A stretch of 64,000 nt of DNA from Immundisolibacter sp. (GTDB taxonomy: Bacteria; Pseudomonadota; Gammaproteobacteria; Immundisolibacterales; Immundisolibacteraceae). The notes beneath the pieces were generated by a model. It did no database searches and had not been told where the DNA came from. It saw only the letters and a program-made list of their open reading frames with translations. Position numbers and translations under genes: made by a program. This document shows positions 1 through 8,363 of the stretch, in pieces. The first letter of the stretch is position 1. Every line of letters starts with the position of its first letter. Location: assembly GCF_014359565.1 (NCBI RefSeq), contig NZ_JACIZD010000001.1, positions 620,001 through 684,000 of the forward strand, read 5' to 3'.

Positions 1-1
1 C

Positions 2-910
2 ACGCGCCTGTCGCGCCAGCTGATCGGCGACGCCATCGGTGCCAACCTGTTCCTGCTCGGCTACGCCTGCCAGCGCGGCCTGCTGCCGGTATCGCCGGCC
101 GCTCTGGAGCGCGCCATCGTGCTCAACGGCGTGTTCGTCGACGGCAACACCACCATCTTCCGCTGGGGCCGGCTGTATGCCGCGCAGCCGCGGCAGGTGG
201 AGGACATCGCCGCCGCCGGCCACCAAGCGGGCCGGGCCGAGGCGTTCTCGCATGATCTGCCGAGCCTGATCGCCCGCCGGGTCGAGGACCTGACGGCCTA
301 TCAAAGCGCCCGCTACGCCGAGCGCTTCCGCAAGCTCGTGCAGCGCGTGCAGGAGGCCGAGACGACCCGCGCCAGGGGCATGACCGGTCTGACCGAAGCG
401 GTGGCGCGCAACTTCTACAAGCTGCTGGCCTACAAGGACGAGTACGAGGTGGCCCGCCTGTACACGGACGGCGAGTTCCTGGCCAAGCTGCGCGAGACCT
501 TTGCCGGCGACACGCGCCTGCGCTTCCATCTGGCGCCGCCGCTGCTGGCGCGGCGCGATCCGACCAGCGGCGAACTGCAAAAGCGGGAGTACGGTGCCTG
601 GATGCTGCCGGTGCTGAAGGTGCTGGCCAGGCTGAAATTCCTGCGCGGCAGCCTGCTCGACCCCTTCGGACACACCGCCGAGCGGCGCATGGAGCGGCGC
701 CTGATCGGCGAGTACGAGCGCACCGTCGACACGCTGCTGGCCGGGCTCGATCACGACAGCCACGCGCTGGCGTTGCAGATCGCAGAACTGCCGCAGCAGA
801 TGCGCGGCTTCGGCCACATCAAGGAAGCCAACGTGGCGCAGGCCAAGGCCCTGGAGGCGCAGTTGCTGGAGCGCTACCGGGCGCCACGCGAGCAACGCGC
901 CGCCGCCTGA
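2..910 (+). CDS. indolepyruvate ferredoxin oxidoreductase, C-terminal part (partial)
   Basis: The reading frame is open from base 2 and ends with TGA at 910, so the 5' part lies outside the window. The visible 302 residues match, from memory, the C-terminal region of the giant single-chain 2-oxoacid:ferredoxin oxidoreductases (indolepyruvate/branched 2-oxoacid type, usually over 1,100 residues). These decarboxylate aryl- or alkyl-pyruvates to acyl-CoA and reduce ferredoxin. Recognisable stretches include RQLIGDAIGAN near the window edge, ARNFYKLLAYKDEYEVARLY in the middle and GFGHIKEAN close to the end. Thiamine-binding and Fe-S domains are upstream and unseen, so activity cannot be judged. 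A role in aromatic amino acid breakdown would suit the neighbourhood, but that is inference. Confidence 0.8.
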   Translation, partial: TRLSRQLIGDAIGANLFLLGYACQRGLLPVSPAALERAIVLNGVFVDGNTTIFRWGRLYAAQPRQVEDIAAAGHQAGRAEAFSHDLPSLIARRVEDLTAYQSARYAERFRKLVQRVQEAETTRARGMTGLTEAVARNFYKLLAYKDEYEVARLYTDGEFLAKLRETFAGDTRLRFHLAPPLLARRDPTSGELQKREYGAWMLPVLKVLARLKFLRGSLLDPFGHTAERRMERRLIGEYERTVDTLLAGLDHDSHALALQIAELPQQMRGFGHIKEANVAQAKALEAQLLERYRAPREQRAAA

Positions 911-1004
911 ACGGCATTGCCCAAACGTCCGTTCTGCAGTAGATTCCGGCACCTGCCACGACCTCTGCACGGTCGGTCGGCACCCGGTTACGGAGGAGAA
1001 AAAA

Positions 1005-2735
1005 ATGGCAGCCAGTGCCGCCGGCCAAGGCCGGTTAGTGATGGGGTTGGGTGCGGCGGCGGTGCTTTTGATGCCCGCCGCCGCCCTGGCCACCGAAGGG
1101 CAGGTCATCGACGCCTCCGGCAAGCCGGTGGCGCAGGCGATGGTGACACTGCAGCCGGCCGAGCTGGCGCTGGGCGCCTCCATCTATACCGTCTTCACCG
1201 ACGCCGACGGCCGCTACACACTGCCGGCCAAGGCGGTCGGTACGCAGCTGTCGGTGCGCAAGCTCGGCTACGCGCCGGTCACGCTGGACCCGACCCAGGC
1301 GACGAAAATCACCTTGACCCAGGCGCAGAACGTGGCCGACAGCGCGCCGCCGTCGGCCTGGCTGCCGCGCACCGGTGCCGACGACCTGGCGCGCGCCAAT
1401 ACCGTCCTGCAATGCACCAGCTGCCACCAGTTCCCGTCGCAGAAGGTGCGTCATTACTCGGAAATGCTGGACGGCAAGTCCGAGGCGGAAAAGCAGGCCG
1501 CCTGGAAGGCCATGATCAACTACATGCGCGTCAAGTTCGTGCAGATCGGCCCGGACCAGAGCCTGTACGACCCGGCCAAGATGGACTTCAAGGCCATCCT
1601 GGACCCGACCCTCGGATCGTTCGATGCGCACGACGAGGAGCAGATATCGGCCTTCCTGGCCAAGCATCTGCCGACCCGTTTCGATCAACTGAAAAGTTAT
1701 GACTACGGCGCGCCGCTGGGCGTGACCGCAAAAACGGTGATGCGCGAAATCCAGCTACCACAGGATTCCTTCGTGCGCGAGGTGGGCCTGACGCCCGATT
1801 CACCGTACCTGTGGGGCGCCGACCTGCAGCACAACCGGCTGCTGCGCGTGGATCCGGAAACCGGCGACCAGAAGCCGTATCCGATCCCTTACCCCGGCCC
1901 CACCGGACCGCACACCATCGTCGACACCCCGGACGGCAAGTTCTGGGTGACCATGCTGGAGCAGGGCGTGGTCGGTCGCTTCGACCCGAAAACCGAGCAG
2001 TGGCAGCTGTTCGACAAGTTCGGCAAGTTCGAGATGGCGCACGACATCGCACCGGACTACAAATTCCAGGCCATGCCGGATCCGAAGGGCCGCTACTGGT
2101 TCACGCTGATCGGCAGCAACCGCATGGCGAGCCTGGACCCGGCAACCGGTCAGATCACCACCATCGACACGCCCAAGGACGAAGGCGAGTCGCCCATGCA
2201 CAGCTCCCTGTACGGCGCGGTAATCACCCGCGACGGCAAGCGCGTGTGGTTCTCGCAGCTGTCCGGCGGTATCGGTGCCATCAATACCGAAACCGACAAG
2301 CTGGATGTCTATGTCCCGATGCCGCAGGGCGCTGGCCCGCGGCGCATGGCGATCGACGACCAGGACGTGCTGTACGTGCCCATGTTCGGCACCGGCGAGC
2401 TGCTGATCTATGACAGCAAGGCCGACAGGGAACTGGCGCGCGTGATGATGCCGGACCCCAGCAACGCCTCCTACAGCGCGGTCTGGGATCCGTGGCGACG
2501 GGTGGTCTGGATCGGCACCAGCAACACCGACGTGATCTACAGGTTCGACCCAGCCGATCGCAGCTTCGAGGTGTTCCCGCTGCCCAGCGCCATGGGCTAC
2601 CTGCGCATGATCACCTTCGACCGGCGCAACGGCAACCTGTGGACGGCGTACTCCAACATCCCCACCGGTGCGGGCCCGAGCCGCTTCGTGATGGTCGATC
2701 CGGGCGACGCCATCACAGTCGGCGCGGCGCAATAA
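1005..2735 (+). CDS. exported cytochrome c / Vgb-like beta-propeller protein
   Basis: A 576-residue protein preceded by a strong GGAGGAG ribosome site. Residues about 10-30 form a signal peptide ending ALA-TEG, so it should be periplasmic. Residues about 32-75 resemble a carboxypeptidase-regulatory-like beta domain (QVIDASGKPVAQA, DADGRYTLP). A single haem motif, CTSCH, lies near residue 138. From about residue 250 repeated segments (LWGADLQHNRLLRVDPETG, GKFWVTMLEQGVVGRFDPKT) look like a virginiamycin-B-lyase/SMP-30-type beta-propeller. The haem makes antibiotic lyase activity unlikely; electron transfer or sensing beside periplasmic oxidation is more plausible. The substrate is unknown. It precedes a dienelactone-hydrolase-like gene in the same direction. 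Confidence 0.65.
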   Translation: MAASAAGQGRLVMGLGAAAVLLMPAAALATEGQVIDASGKPVAQAMVTLQPAELALGASIYTVFTDADGRYTLPAKAVGTQLSVRKLGYAPVTLDPTQATKITLTQAQNVADSAPPSAWLPRTGADDLARANTVLQCTSCHQFPSQKVRHYSEMLDGKSEAEKQAAWKAMINYMRVKFVQIGPDQSLYDPAKMDFKAILDPTLGSFDAHDEEQISAFLAKHLPTRFDQLKSYDYGAPLGVTAKTVMREIQLPQDSFVREVGLTPDSPYLWGADLQHNRLLRVDPETGDQKPYPIPYPGPTGPHTIVDTPDGKFWVTMLEQGVVGRFDPKTEQWQLFDKFGKFEMAHDIAPDYKFQAMPDPKGRYWFTLIGSNRMASLDPATGQITTIDTPKDEGESPMHSSLYGAVITRDGKRVWFSQLSGGIGAINTETDKLDVYVPMPQGAGPRRMAIDDQDVLYVPMFGTGELLIYDSKADRELARVMMPDPSNASYSAVWDPWRRVVWIGTSNTDVIYRFDPADRSFEVFPLPSAMGYLRMITFDRRNGNLWTAYSNIPTGAGPSRFVMVDPGDAITVGAAQ

Positions 2736-2843
2736 TCCGGCAGCAAGGATCGATCACTGCCGCCTTCGTTGTCGATCCGGCTGCCGGTGGGGCATGATTC
2801 GCTGTGGCGGCCCGGTATCACCAAAATCCAGATTGGCCTCGCG

Positions 2844-3713
2844 ATGAAATACCGCATTTTGATCGCCCGCCTGTCGGCGACGCTGATGCTTGCCTGGCTG
2901 CCGATGCTCGCCCGGGCCGACATGTTGCCCGGCAAATCGTCGGCCATCGGAACGGTGCCGCACGCCGCGCTGAAAACACAGCTCGTCGAGTACCGCGATG
3001 GCGACCAGGTTCTGGAAGGCTATCTCGCCTACGACGCCGCGAAAGTCGGCAAACGCCCTGCGGTATTGATCGTCCATGACTGGAAGGGCGTTGGTCCCAA
3101 CGTCCAACAGCGCGCGCAGCAACTGGCGCGACTGGGCTATCTGGCGTTTGCCGCGGATATTTACGGCAAGGGCGTGCGCCCGGATTCTCCCGAAGCGGCC
3201 AGCGCCCAGGCCGGCAAATACAAGCAGGATCGCGCGCTGTTTCGGTCTCGCCTGCTGGCAGGCTACCGGGCCATGCTGGCCAGCTCGCAAGCCGACGCTG
3301 CCCGCACGGCCGCGATCGGCTACTGTTTTGGCGGTACCGGCGTGCTGGAACTGGCCCGCGCCGGCGCCGACCTGCGGGGCGTGGTCAGCTTCCATGGCGG
3401 GCTGGACAGCCCAACGCCCGCCGACGGCAAGAACATAAGAGGCAAGGTGCTGATCCTGCACGGTGCCGAGGATCCTTTCGTCAAGCCGGCCGACATCGAT
3501 GCCCTGCTTGCGGAATTGCGCAGCGCCGAGGTCGACTGGCAAATGATCACCTACAGCGGCGCCGTGCATTCGTTCACCGATCCCGAGGCCGGCAACGACG
3601 CCTCGACCGGCGCCGCCTATAACGCTTCTGCCGACCGGCGCTCCTGGGGCGCGATGCGGCTATTCTTCGACGAACTGTTCAATGCATCGGGCGGCAAGCT
3701 GAACGACAAATGA
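2844..3713 (+). CDS. exported dienelactone hydrolase family protein
   Basis: An alpha/beta hydrolase of 289 residues. An upstream in-frame ATG at 2769 exists, but the ATG at 2844 puts a normal signal peptide (MKYRILIARLSATLM, cleaved after ARA) at the N-terminus, so 2844 is preferred. The family nucleophile Cys is in AIGYCFGG, the catalytic Asp probably in HGAEDPF and the His in GAVHSF. Dienelactone hydrolases open the lactone of chlorocatechol pathways, but this exported subgroup is common, widely spread and mostly uncharacterised. Its substrate cannot be called from sequence, and linkage to the aromatic genes is only suggestive. Confidence 0.75.
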   Translation: MKYRILIARLSATLMLAWLPMLARADMLPGKSSAIGTVPHAALKTQLVEYRDGDQVLEGYLAYDAAKVGKRPAVLIVHDWKGVGPNVQQRAQQLARLGYLAFAADIYGKGVRPDSPEAASAQAGKYKQDRALFRSRLLAGYRAMLASSQADAARTAAIGYCFGGTGVLELARAGADLRGVVSFHGGLDSPTPADGKNIRGKVLILHGAEDPFVKPADIDALLAELRSAEVDWQMITYSGAVHSFTDPEAGNDASTGAAYNASADRRSWGAMRLFFDELFNASGGKLNDK

Positions 3714-3827
3714 GCAGGGCGCATGGATGCACAAGGTCGCCTTGAATTGACACAAGTCAGGTCGCGTCGGGTCTTGCTCGCTTTTTTTGCCGTTGACTGA
3801 CTCGCACTGCCGCCGGGCAAGGTCTGC

Positions 3828-5300
3828 GTGTCCATCATGAGCGGAATCGAACAGCGCCTTCTTGTTTGCGCCTACGCCCGCCTGCCCGCCGACTTCTACG
3901 CGCCGCAGGCGCCGACCTTGCTGCCGCAGCCCTACCTGATCGCCTTCAACCTGGACCTGGGCGGACAGCTCGGCCTGTCTGGTGGTCTGGGGCCACGAGA
4001 CATTAATACGCTGTGCGGCAACCACGTGCCGGCGCACGTGCAGCCACTGGCCGCGGCGTACGCCGGTCACCAGTTCGGCGTCTACGTGCCGCAGCTGGGC
4101 GACGGCCGGGCGCTGCTGCTGGGTGATCTCATCGATGTCGACGGCGCCCGCCACGAACTGCAGCTCAAGGGTGCCGGACCCACGCCGTTCTCGCGTGGCG
4201 CGGATGGGCGTGCCGTGCTGCGTTCCACCATCCGCGAGTACCTGGCCAGCGAGGCCATGCACGGCCTGGGCATTCCAACCACCCGCGCGCTGGCCATCGT
4301 CGGCAGCGACCAGCCCGTTTACCGCGAGCAGATCGAGACCGCCGCCGTTCTGGCGCGCCTGGCGCCCAGCCACGTGCGCTTCGGCTCGTTCGAATTCTTT
4401 CACTACCGGGGCGAGGCCCAGCGCGTGGCGCAGCTGGCCGATTTCGTGATCGACACGCAGTTTCCGGCGCTCGGTGGCCTGCCTGATCGCCATGACCGCC
4501 TGCTGCGCGAGGTGATCGAACGCACCGCCCGACTGGTCGCCGCCTGGCAGGCGCAGGGCTTCGTGCACGGCGTCATGAACACCGACAACATGTCCATTCT
4601 GGGATTGACGCTGGACTATGGGCCGTACGGGTTTCTGGACCACTTCGAGGCTGCGCGGGTGTTCAACCACACCGACCAGCGCGGCCGCTACGCCTATGCC
4701 AACCAAGGCCAGGTGGCACTGTGGAACCTGCACGCGCTGGCCGAGGCCCTGTCCACGCTGATCCCCGCCGACGCGCGTGAGGCGGCGCTGGCTACCTTCG
4801 AGCCGCTGTTCGTCGGCGCGTACGGCGAACTCATGCGCCGCAAGCTCGGGCTTCGGGAAGCCCGCGCGCAGGATGCCGATCTGGTCGATCGCCTGCTGCA
4901 GGCGCTGCAGGCCGGGCGAGTCGATTACCCGGCTTTCATGCGCGGCCTGGGCGCGTTTCGGCCGGACGACGCGGCGACTCGTGCGCCGCTGCTGGCCCTG
5001 TCGCGGGCGCCGGCAGCACTCGCCGCGTGGCTGGACGATTACGCCGGCCGGCTGGCCGGGGAAAGCGACCCGGGCGAGGCCCGCCAGGCGCGCATGGACG
5101 CCATCAATCCGCTCTACGTGCTGCGTACGCATCTGGCGGAGCGCGCCATCCGTCGGGCGGCCGATCATCGTGATTACAGCGAAATCGAGCCCCTGCGCCG
5201 CCTGCTGGCGCGGCCGTTCACACCGTGTCCGGAAATGGACGAGTACGCCGCGCCGCCGTCGGATGACGGCGGCGCGATCGAGTTGTCCTGCTCGTCCTGA
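3828..5300 (+). CDS. selO: protein adenylyltransferase SelO (YdiU family)
   Basis: A 490-residue SelO/YdiU pseudokinase-fold protein, close to the usual bacterial length. The family transfers AMP from ATP to Ser/Thr/Tyr of target proteins and has been linked to redox stress. Visible signatures are AAYAGHQFGVYVPQLGDGRA near the N-terminus, the ATP-binding KGAGPTPFSRGADGRAVLR and the metal-binding HGVMNTDNMSI followed by DYGPYGFLD. GTG at 3828 has AAGG six bases upstream and is chosen over ATG at 3837. The C-terminus ends in Cys-Ser-Ser without selenocysteine, as in most bacterial members. Its stop codon is one base from the end of the convergent SnoaL-like gene. Confidence 0.92.
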   Translation: MSIMSGIEQRLLVCAYARLPADFYAPQAPTLLPQPYLIAFNLDLGGQLGLSGGLGPRDINTLCGNHVPAHVQPLAAAYAGHQFGVYVPQLGDGRALLLGDLIDVDGARHELQLKGAGPTPFSRGADGRAVLRSTIREYLASEAMHGLGIPTTRALAIVGSDQPVYREQIETAAVLARLAPSHVRFGSFEFFHYRGEAQRVAQLADFVIDTQFPALGGLPDRHDRLLREVIERTARLVAAWQAQGFVHGVMNTDNMSILGLTLDYGPYGFLDHFEAARVFNHTDQRGRYAYANQGQVALWNLHALAEALSTLIPADAREAALATFEPLFVGAYGELMRRKLGLREARAQDADLVDRLLQALQAGRVDYPAFMRGLGAFRPDDAATRAPLLALSRAPAALAAWLDDYAGRLAGESDPGEARQARMDAINPLYVLRTHLAERAIRRAADHRDYSEIEPLRRLLARPFTPCPEMDEYAAPPSDDGGAIELSCSS

Positions 5301-5301
5301 C

Positions 5302-5748
5302 TCAGTGCCAGTTGATGCCGGCGTCCGGCGGTACGGCGCCCAGCGCCTTCATCAACGGCAGGAAGTTGACCTCGTCCCATTCCTCGGCGTTCAGGCCGTC
5401 CTTGATGCGCATGATGTGGATGAAGCTGACCTCGATGACCTTGTTCGTGGGCGCCGCGCCGTTGAACTCGCCGATGTGCTGAAAGCTCAGACGGCCGCGG
5501 CTGACCACCTTGTCGCCCTCGGCGATCTGGTCCTCGAACACGCGCTTGACGATCGGCAGCGACTTCTGGATGTGCTTGTTCACTTCCATGTGCGTCTTCA
5601 CGTTCAGCGGCTCGCGCGCCATCGGCAGGTGAAACAGGTGCTCGGGGTGCAGCAGCGCCTCCATTTCGTCGAAGCGCTTGGCATCCATGGCCGCGAAAAA
5701 TTTGCGCACGAACTGCTTGTTCCGTTCGGCTTGGTGCTGGTCCGACAT
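5302..5748 (-). CDS. SnoaL-like / ester cyclase family protein
   Basis: A 148-residue NTF2-fold protein of the SnoaL/ester-cyclase type, judged from the opening NKQFVRKFFAAMDAKRFDEM, the central VKRVFEDQIAEGDKVVSR and the late VSFIHIMRIKDGL. Members include polyketide cyclases, dehydratases and many proteins of unknown role in aromatic and terpene catabolic clusters. A strong GGAGGAG site precedes the ATG at 5748. It is separated from the upstream hydrolase gene by a terminator hairpin, so it is probably transcribed on its own. Substrate unknown. Confidence 0.7.
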   Translation of the reverse strand: MSDQHQAERNKQFVRKFFAAMDAKRFDEMEALLHPEHLFHLPMAREPLNVKTHMEVNKHIQKSLPIVKRVFEDQIAEGDKVVSRGRLSFQHIGEFNGAAPTNKVIEVSFIHIMRIKDGLNAEEWDEVNFLPLMKALGAVPPDAGINWH

Positions 5749-5860
5749 GGTTACTCCTCCTGTTGTGGTGAATCCGCGCCGGTCGTGGCCGCTCGGGGAC
5801 GATCATAACGCGCTGCTGCGACGGCCAGGTCGCACGCTACCAGCCGGCGGCCGGGCACAA

Positions 5861-5897
5861 AAAAGCCGCTTGCCGGAAACACCGGCAAGCGGCTTTT
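5861..5897 (-). terminator. rho-independent terminator of the lower-pathway operon
   Basis: A perfect 16-bp stem (AAAAGCCGCTTGCCGG and its complement) encloses a five-base loop. On the minus strand it is followed by a run of six T. It lies about 20 bp after the hydrolase stop codon and closes the minus-strand meta-pathway transcript. The stem itself is symmetrical enough to act weakly in the other direction. Confidence 0.9.
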
Positions 5898-5915
5898 ACG
5901 CACGCAGTCGGCGTT

Positions 5916-6737
5916 TCAGGCTTCGCCGAAGAAATCCAGCACCAGCTTGTTGAAGCGGGCGCTGTGCTCGATCTGCGTCCAGTGGCCGCACTTGCCGAAC
6001 ATATGCAGCTGGCTGTTGGGCAGCAGCTCGAACAGGCGCACCGAGTTGCTGAACGGCAGGATGCGGTCCTCGCGGCCGTGGATGATCAGCGCCGGGGATT
6101 GAATCCTGGCGATGTCCTCCTCCGGGCTGGCCAGGGCGTCGATCCAGCGCTGGCGCGGCGCCGGGAACATGCTGGCGTAAGCTTCCTGCACGCCCTCGCG
6201 CAGGCTGGCCTCGTAGCGCAGGCGCGCTAGCTCGTCGCTGACCAGATTGCGGTCGTAGGCGAACAGGTCGAGCATCTTGCGCATGTTCTCGAGCGAGGGC
6301 GTGTAGCCCCAGGCGTAGTCCAGACCCTCGGTGAGCGGAAATTTCACGCCCGCCGCGCCCATCAACACCATGCGGTTCACCCGCCCGGCGTGGCGGATGG
6401 CGGTGGCCAGCGCCAACGCACCGCCGTAGGAATTGCCGACCAGGTTGACCTTGTCCAGCCCCAGCGCGTCGATGAAATCGACCAGGTGCTTGACCCATGT
6501 ATCCAGCGTGTATTGCACGCCGGCGGGGCGCTCGGTGTAACCGAAGCCCAGCATGTCCGGCGCCAGCACGCGCACTTTCTGCGACAGCACCGGAAATGCC
6601 AGGCGCCAGTTGGAGAAGGCGCTCACGCCCGGCCCGGAGCCGTGGATCAGCACCGTCGGGTAGCCCTCGCCAACGTCGTGGTAATTGGTGTTGATGCCGC
6701 CGGCGTTGATCCACTTGCCGATTTCAGGATTGCTCAT
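5916..6737 (-). CDS. alpha/beta hydrolase, meta-cleavage C-C bond hydrolase (XylF/BphD/MhpC type)
   Basis: A 273-residue serine alpha/beta hydrolase. The oxyanion region HGSGPGVSAFSNW, the nucleophile elbow GNSYGG, the acid in HGREDRILP and the His in GKCGHW are all visible. They match hydrolases that cut 2-hydroxy-6-oxo-hexadienoate meta-cleavage products into 2-hydroxypentadienoate and an acid. It is the last gene of the 10346-to-5916 minus-strand operon, with tautomerase, decarboxylase, aldolase and acetaldehyde dehydrogenase upstream. That context supports a role on ketone-type ring-cleavage products. The exact side chain accepted cannot be read from the sequence. Confidence 0.85.
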   Translation of the reverse strand: MSNPEIGKWINAGGINTNYHDVGEGYPTVLIHGSGPGVSAFSNWRLAFPVLSQKVRVLAPDMLGFGYTERPAGVQYTLDTWVKHLVDFIDALGLDKVNLVGNSYGGALALATAIRHAGRVNRMVLMGAAGVKFPLTEGLDYAWGYTPSLENMRKMLDLFAYDRNLVSDELARLRYEASLREGVQEAYASMFPAPRQRWIDALASPEEDIARIQSPALIIHGREDRILPFSNSVRLFELLPNSQLHMFGKCGHWTQIEHSARFNKLVLDFFGEA

Positions 6738-6778
6738 GGTTTTCTCGCGGGGTTGAAGCAGTGGGGGAGGCCGACAAC

Positions 6779-7327
6779 CTAGCCCAGCTCTTCGAGCAGG
6801 CTGACCAGGTCGTCGGCGTGCTCCTCTTCCATCGCCAGGATGCCTTCCAGCATGCGCCGGGTAGTGGAATCGTCGGTGCCGAGGTAGGCGATCATCTCGC
6901 GGTAGCTGTCGATGGCGATACGCTCGGCCACCAGATCCTCGCGGATCATGTCAGCCAGCGTCCGGCCCTCTACGTACTCGGCATGGCTGCGCGTGAGCAT
7001 GCCCTCCGGCGACAGGTTCGGCTCACCGCCGAGCTGGACGATGCGCTGCGCGATCTGGTCGGCGTGCGCCTGCTCCTCGTTGGCGTGGGTCAGGAATTCC
7101 TGCGCCACGCCTTGGGCGTTGATGCCGGTGGCCATGAAGTAATGGCGCTTGTAGCGCAGCACGCAGACGATCTCGGTGGCCAGCGCCTCGTTCAAAAGCC
7201 GGATGACGGTGTCCAGATCGGCCCGGTAGCCGGCGGTGACGGCGCCGCGCTCGATGTGCTCGCGGGCCCGCTTGCGCAGTTCCTTGATGTCGGTGAGAAA
7301 CGGCTTGTCGGCTTTCTTCTTGGCCAT
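6779..7327 (-). CDS. ferritin-like / bacterioferritin-type diiron protein
   Basis: A 182-residue four-helix protein with two E...ExxH-type segments: EALATEIVCVLRYKRHYF with NEEQAHADQI, then DLVAERIAIDSYREMI with AMEEEHADDL. This is the diiron arrangement of bacterioferritin/ferritin-like proteins. The N-terminus is Lys-rich (AKKKADK) with no signal peptide, so it is cytoplasmic. It sits between the hydrolase and tautomerase genes of the catabolic operon with short gaps. It may store or supply iron for Rieske and extradiol enzymes, or protect against peroxide; both are inference. Confidence 0.75.
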   Translation of the reverse strand: MAKKKADKPFLTDIKELRKRAREHIERGAVTAGYRADLDTVIRLLNEALATEIVCVLRYKRHYFMATGINAQGVAQEFLTHANEEQAHADQIAQRIVQLGGEPNLSPEGMLTRSHAEYVEGRTLADMIREDLVAERIAIDSYREMIAYLGTDDSTTRRMLEGILAMEEEHADDLVSLLEELG

Positions 7328-7362
7328 GGGATGTCTCCGGTGTGGCGGGGGCGGCTTGGGGC

Positions 7363-7554
7363 TCAGCGTCCCAGTTCCTTGGCCGATTGGCCGGCGATGC
7401 CCCAGTTGGTCTTGGGCACGTCGTTGATGAGTACCCGCACCGCTTCCGGCTTGGCGCCGAGCACGCGGCAGACGGTTTCGGTCAGCTCGCGGATCAGGCC
7501 CAGTTTCTGTTCCTCGGTGCGGCCTTCGAGGATGCTGACTTGCAGGAATGGCAT
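7363..7554 (-). CDS. 4-oxalocrotonate tautomerase family protein (XylH/DmpI type)
   Basis: A small protein of 62 residues after Met removal, the size of bacterial 4-oxalocrotonate tautomerases. Pro1, the catalytic base, follows the initiator Met; Arg11 (LEGR) and Arg39 (PEAVR) sit where the family keeps its two substrate-binding arginines. The enzyme ketonises 2-hydroxymuconate to 2-oxo-3-hexenedioate, which the next gene product would decarboxylate. AAGGAG lies just upstream of the ATG. The operon context (oxalocrotonate decarboxylase, aldolase, acetaldehyde dehydrogenase) strongly supports the role. Confidence 0.88.
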   Translation of the reverse strand: MPFLQVSILEGRTEEQKLGLIRELTETVCRVLGAKPEAVRVLINDVPKTNWGIAGQSAKELGR

Positions 7555-7564
7555 GGCGGTCTCC

Positions 7565-8353
7565 TTAAGCGAAATTGACCGAGATGGACCCCAGGTCCTG
7601 GTAGTGCACGGTGATGTTGTCGCCGGCCTCGACCGCGATGGCAGCGGTGACGCCGCCGGTCATGATGAAGCTGCCGGCTGGCAGTTCCTGACCCTTGGCG
7701 CCGAGCATGTTGGCCAGCATGGCCACGCTGGCGGCCGGGTGGCCCAGCACTGCCGCGCCGCAGGACAGACCCACCGGCTGGCCGTTCTTTTCCATCACCA
7801 GGCCGAGCGTTTTCAGGTCCACCTCGGACACGTCCCGGCTGCGCCCGCCGGTCACGAAGCGGCACGAGGAGCTGTTGTCGGCGATCACGCTGACCATGTC
7901 GAACTTGAAATCGCGGTAGCGCGAGTCGATGACTTCCAATGCCGGCAGCACGAAATCGGTGGCCGCCAGCACGTTGCCGATATGCACGCCCGGGCCCTTG
8001 AGCGGCGCCTTGGTGACGAAGGCGATCTCCGCCTCCACCTTGGGGTGGATCAGCTTCTTGGTGTCGATCGTGCCGCCGTCCTCGATCGCGAAGTAGTCGT
8101 ACAGCAGACCGTAGCCGGGCTTGTCGACACCCATCTGGACCATCTTGGCGCGCGAGGTCAGGCCCATCTTGTAGCCGACCTGGCGGATGCCGCGGGCGAG
8201 CTTGCGATCGCGGATCGCCTCCATCACCTGATAGGCCTCGGCGATGGTCATGTCCGGGTGGTCGTCGGTGATCTTGGTGACGTCGTAGGCTTCGAGTTCA
8301 GCCGTCTCCAGGTGCTCGGCCAGCTTGGCGATGGTCGCGGAATCAAGTGCCAT
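7565..8353 (-). CDS. 4-oxalocrotonate decarboxylase (DmpH/XylI type)
   Basis: A 262-residue member of the fumarylacetoacetase-like hydratase/decarboxylase family. Motifs IHPKVEAEIAF, ALEVIDSRYRDFKFD, VIADNSSSCRFVTGG and MEKNGQPV resemble DmpH/XylI decarboxylases more closely than DmpE/MhpD hydratases as I recall them. It would convert 2-oxo-3-hexenedioate to 2-hydroxypenta-2,4-dienoate and CO2 with a divalent metal. In known pathways it works in complex with the hydratase, for which no gene is visible here. The alternative, that it is itself the hydratase, is less likely but not excluded. Confidence 0.82.
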   Translation of the reverse strand: MALDSATIAKLAEHLETAELEAYDVTKITDDHPDMTIAEAYQVMEAIRDRKLARGIRQVGYKMGLTSRAKMVQMGVDKPGYGLLYDYFAIEDGGTIDTKKLIHPKVEAEIAFVTKAPLKGPGVHIGNVLAATDFVLPALEVIDSRYRDFKFDMVSVIADNSSSCRFVTGGRSRDVSEVDLKTLGLVMEKNGQPVGLSCGAAVLGHPAASVAMLANMLGAKGQELPAGSFIMTGGVTAAIAVEAGDNITVHYQDLGSISVNFA

Positions 8354-8363
8354 GCGCGGGTCC

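Noticed and set aside
1005-2735. Annotation as virginiamycin B lyase from the propeller repeats
   Set aside because: The haem motif, signal peptide and N-terminal beta domain are foreign to that lyase; propeller similarity alone does not support the activity.
3714-3827. Possible terminator in the T-rich CTTTTTTTGC before selO
   Set aside because: The T-run is not preceded by a convincing stem on the plus strand.
7565-8353. Calling this protein 2-hydroxypenta-2,4-dienoate hydratase to complete the pathway
   Set aside because: Its motifs follow the 4-oxalocrotonate decarboxylase branch more closely; completing the pathway is not evidence.
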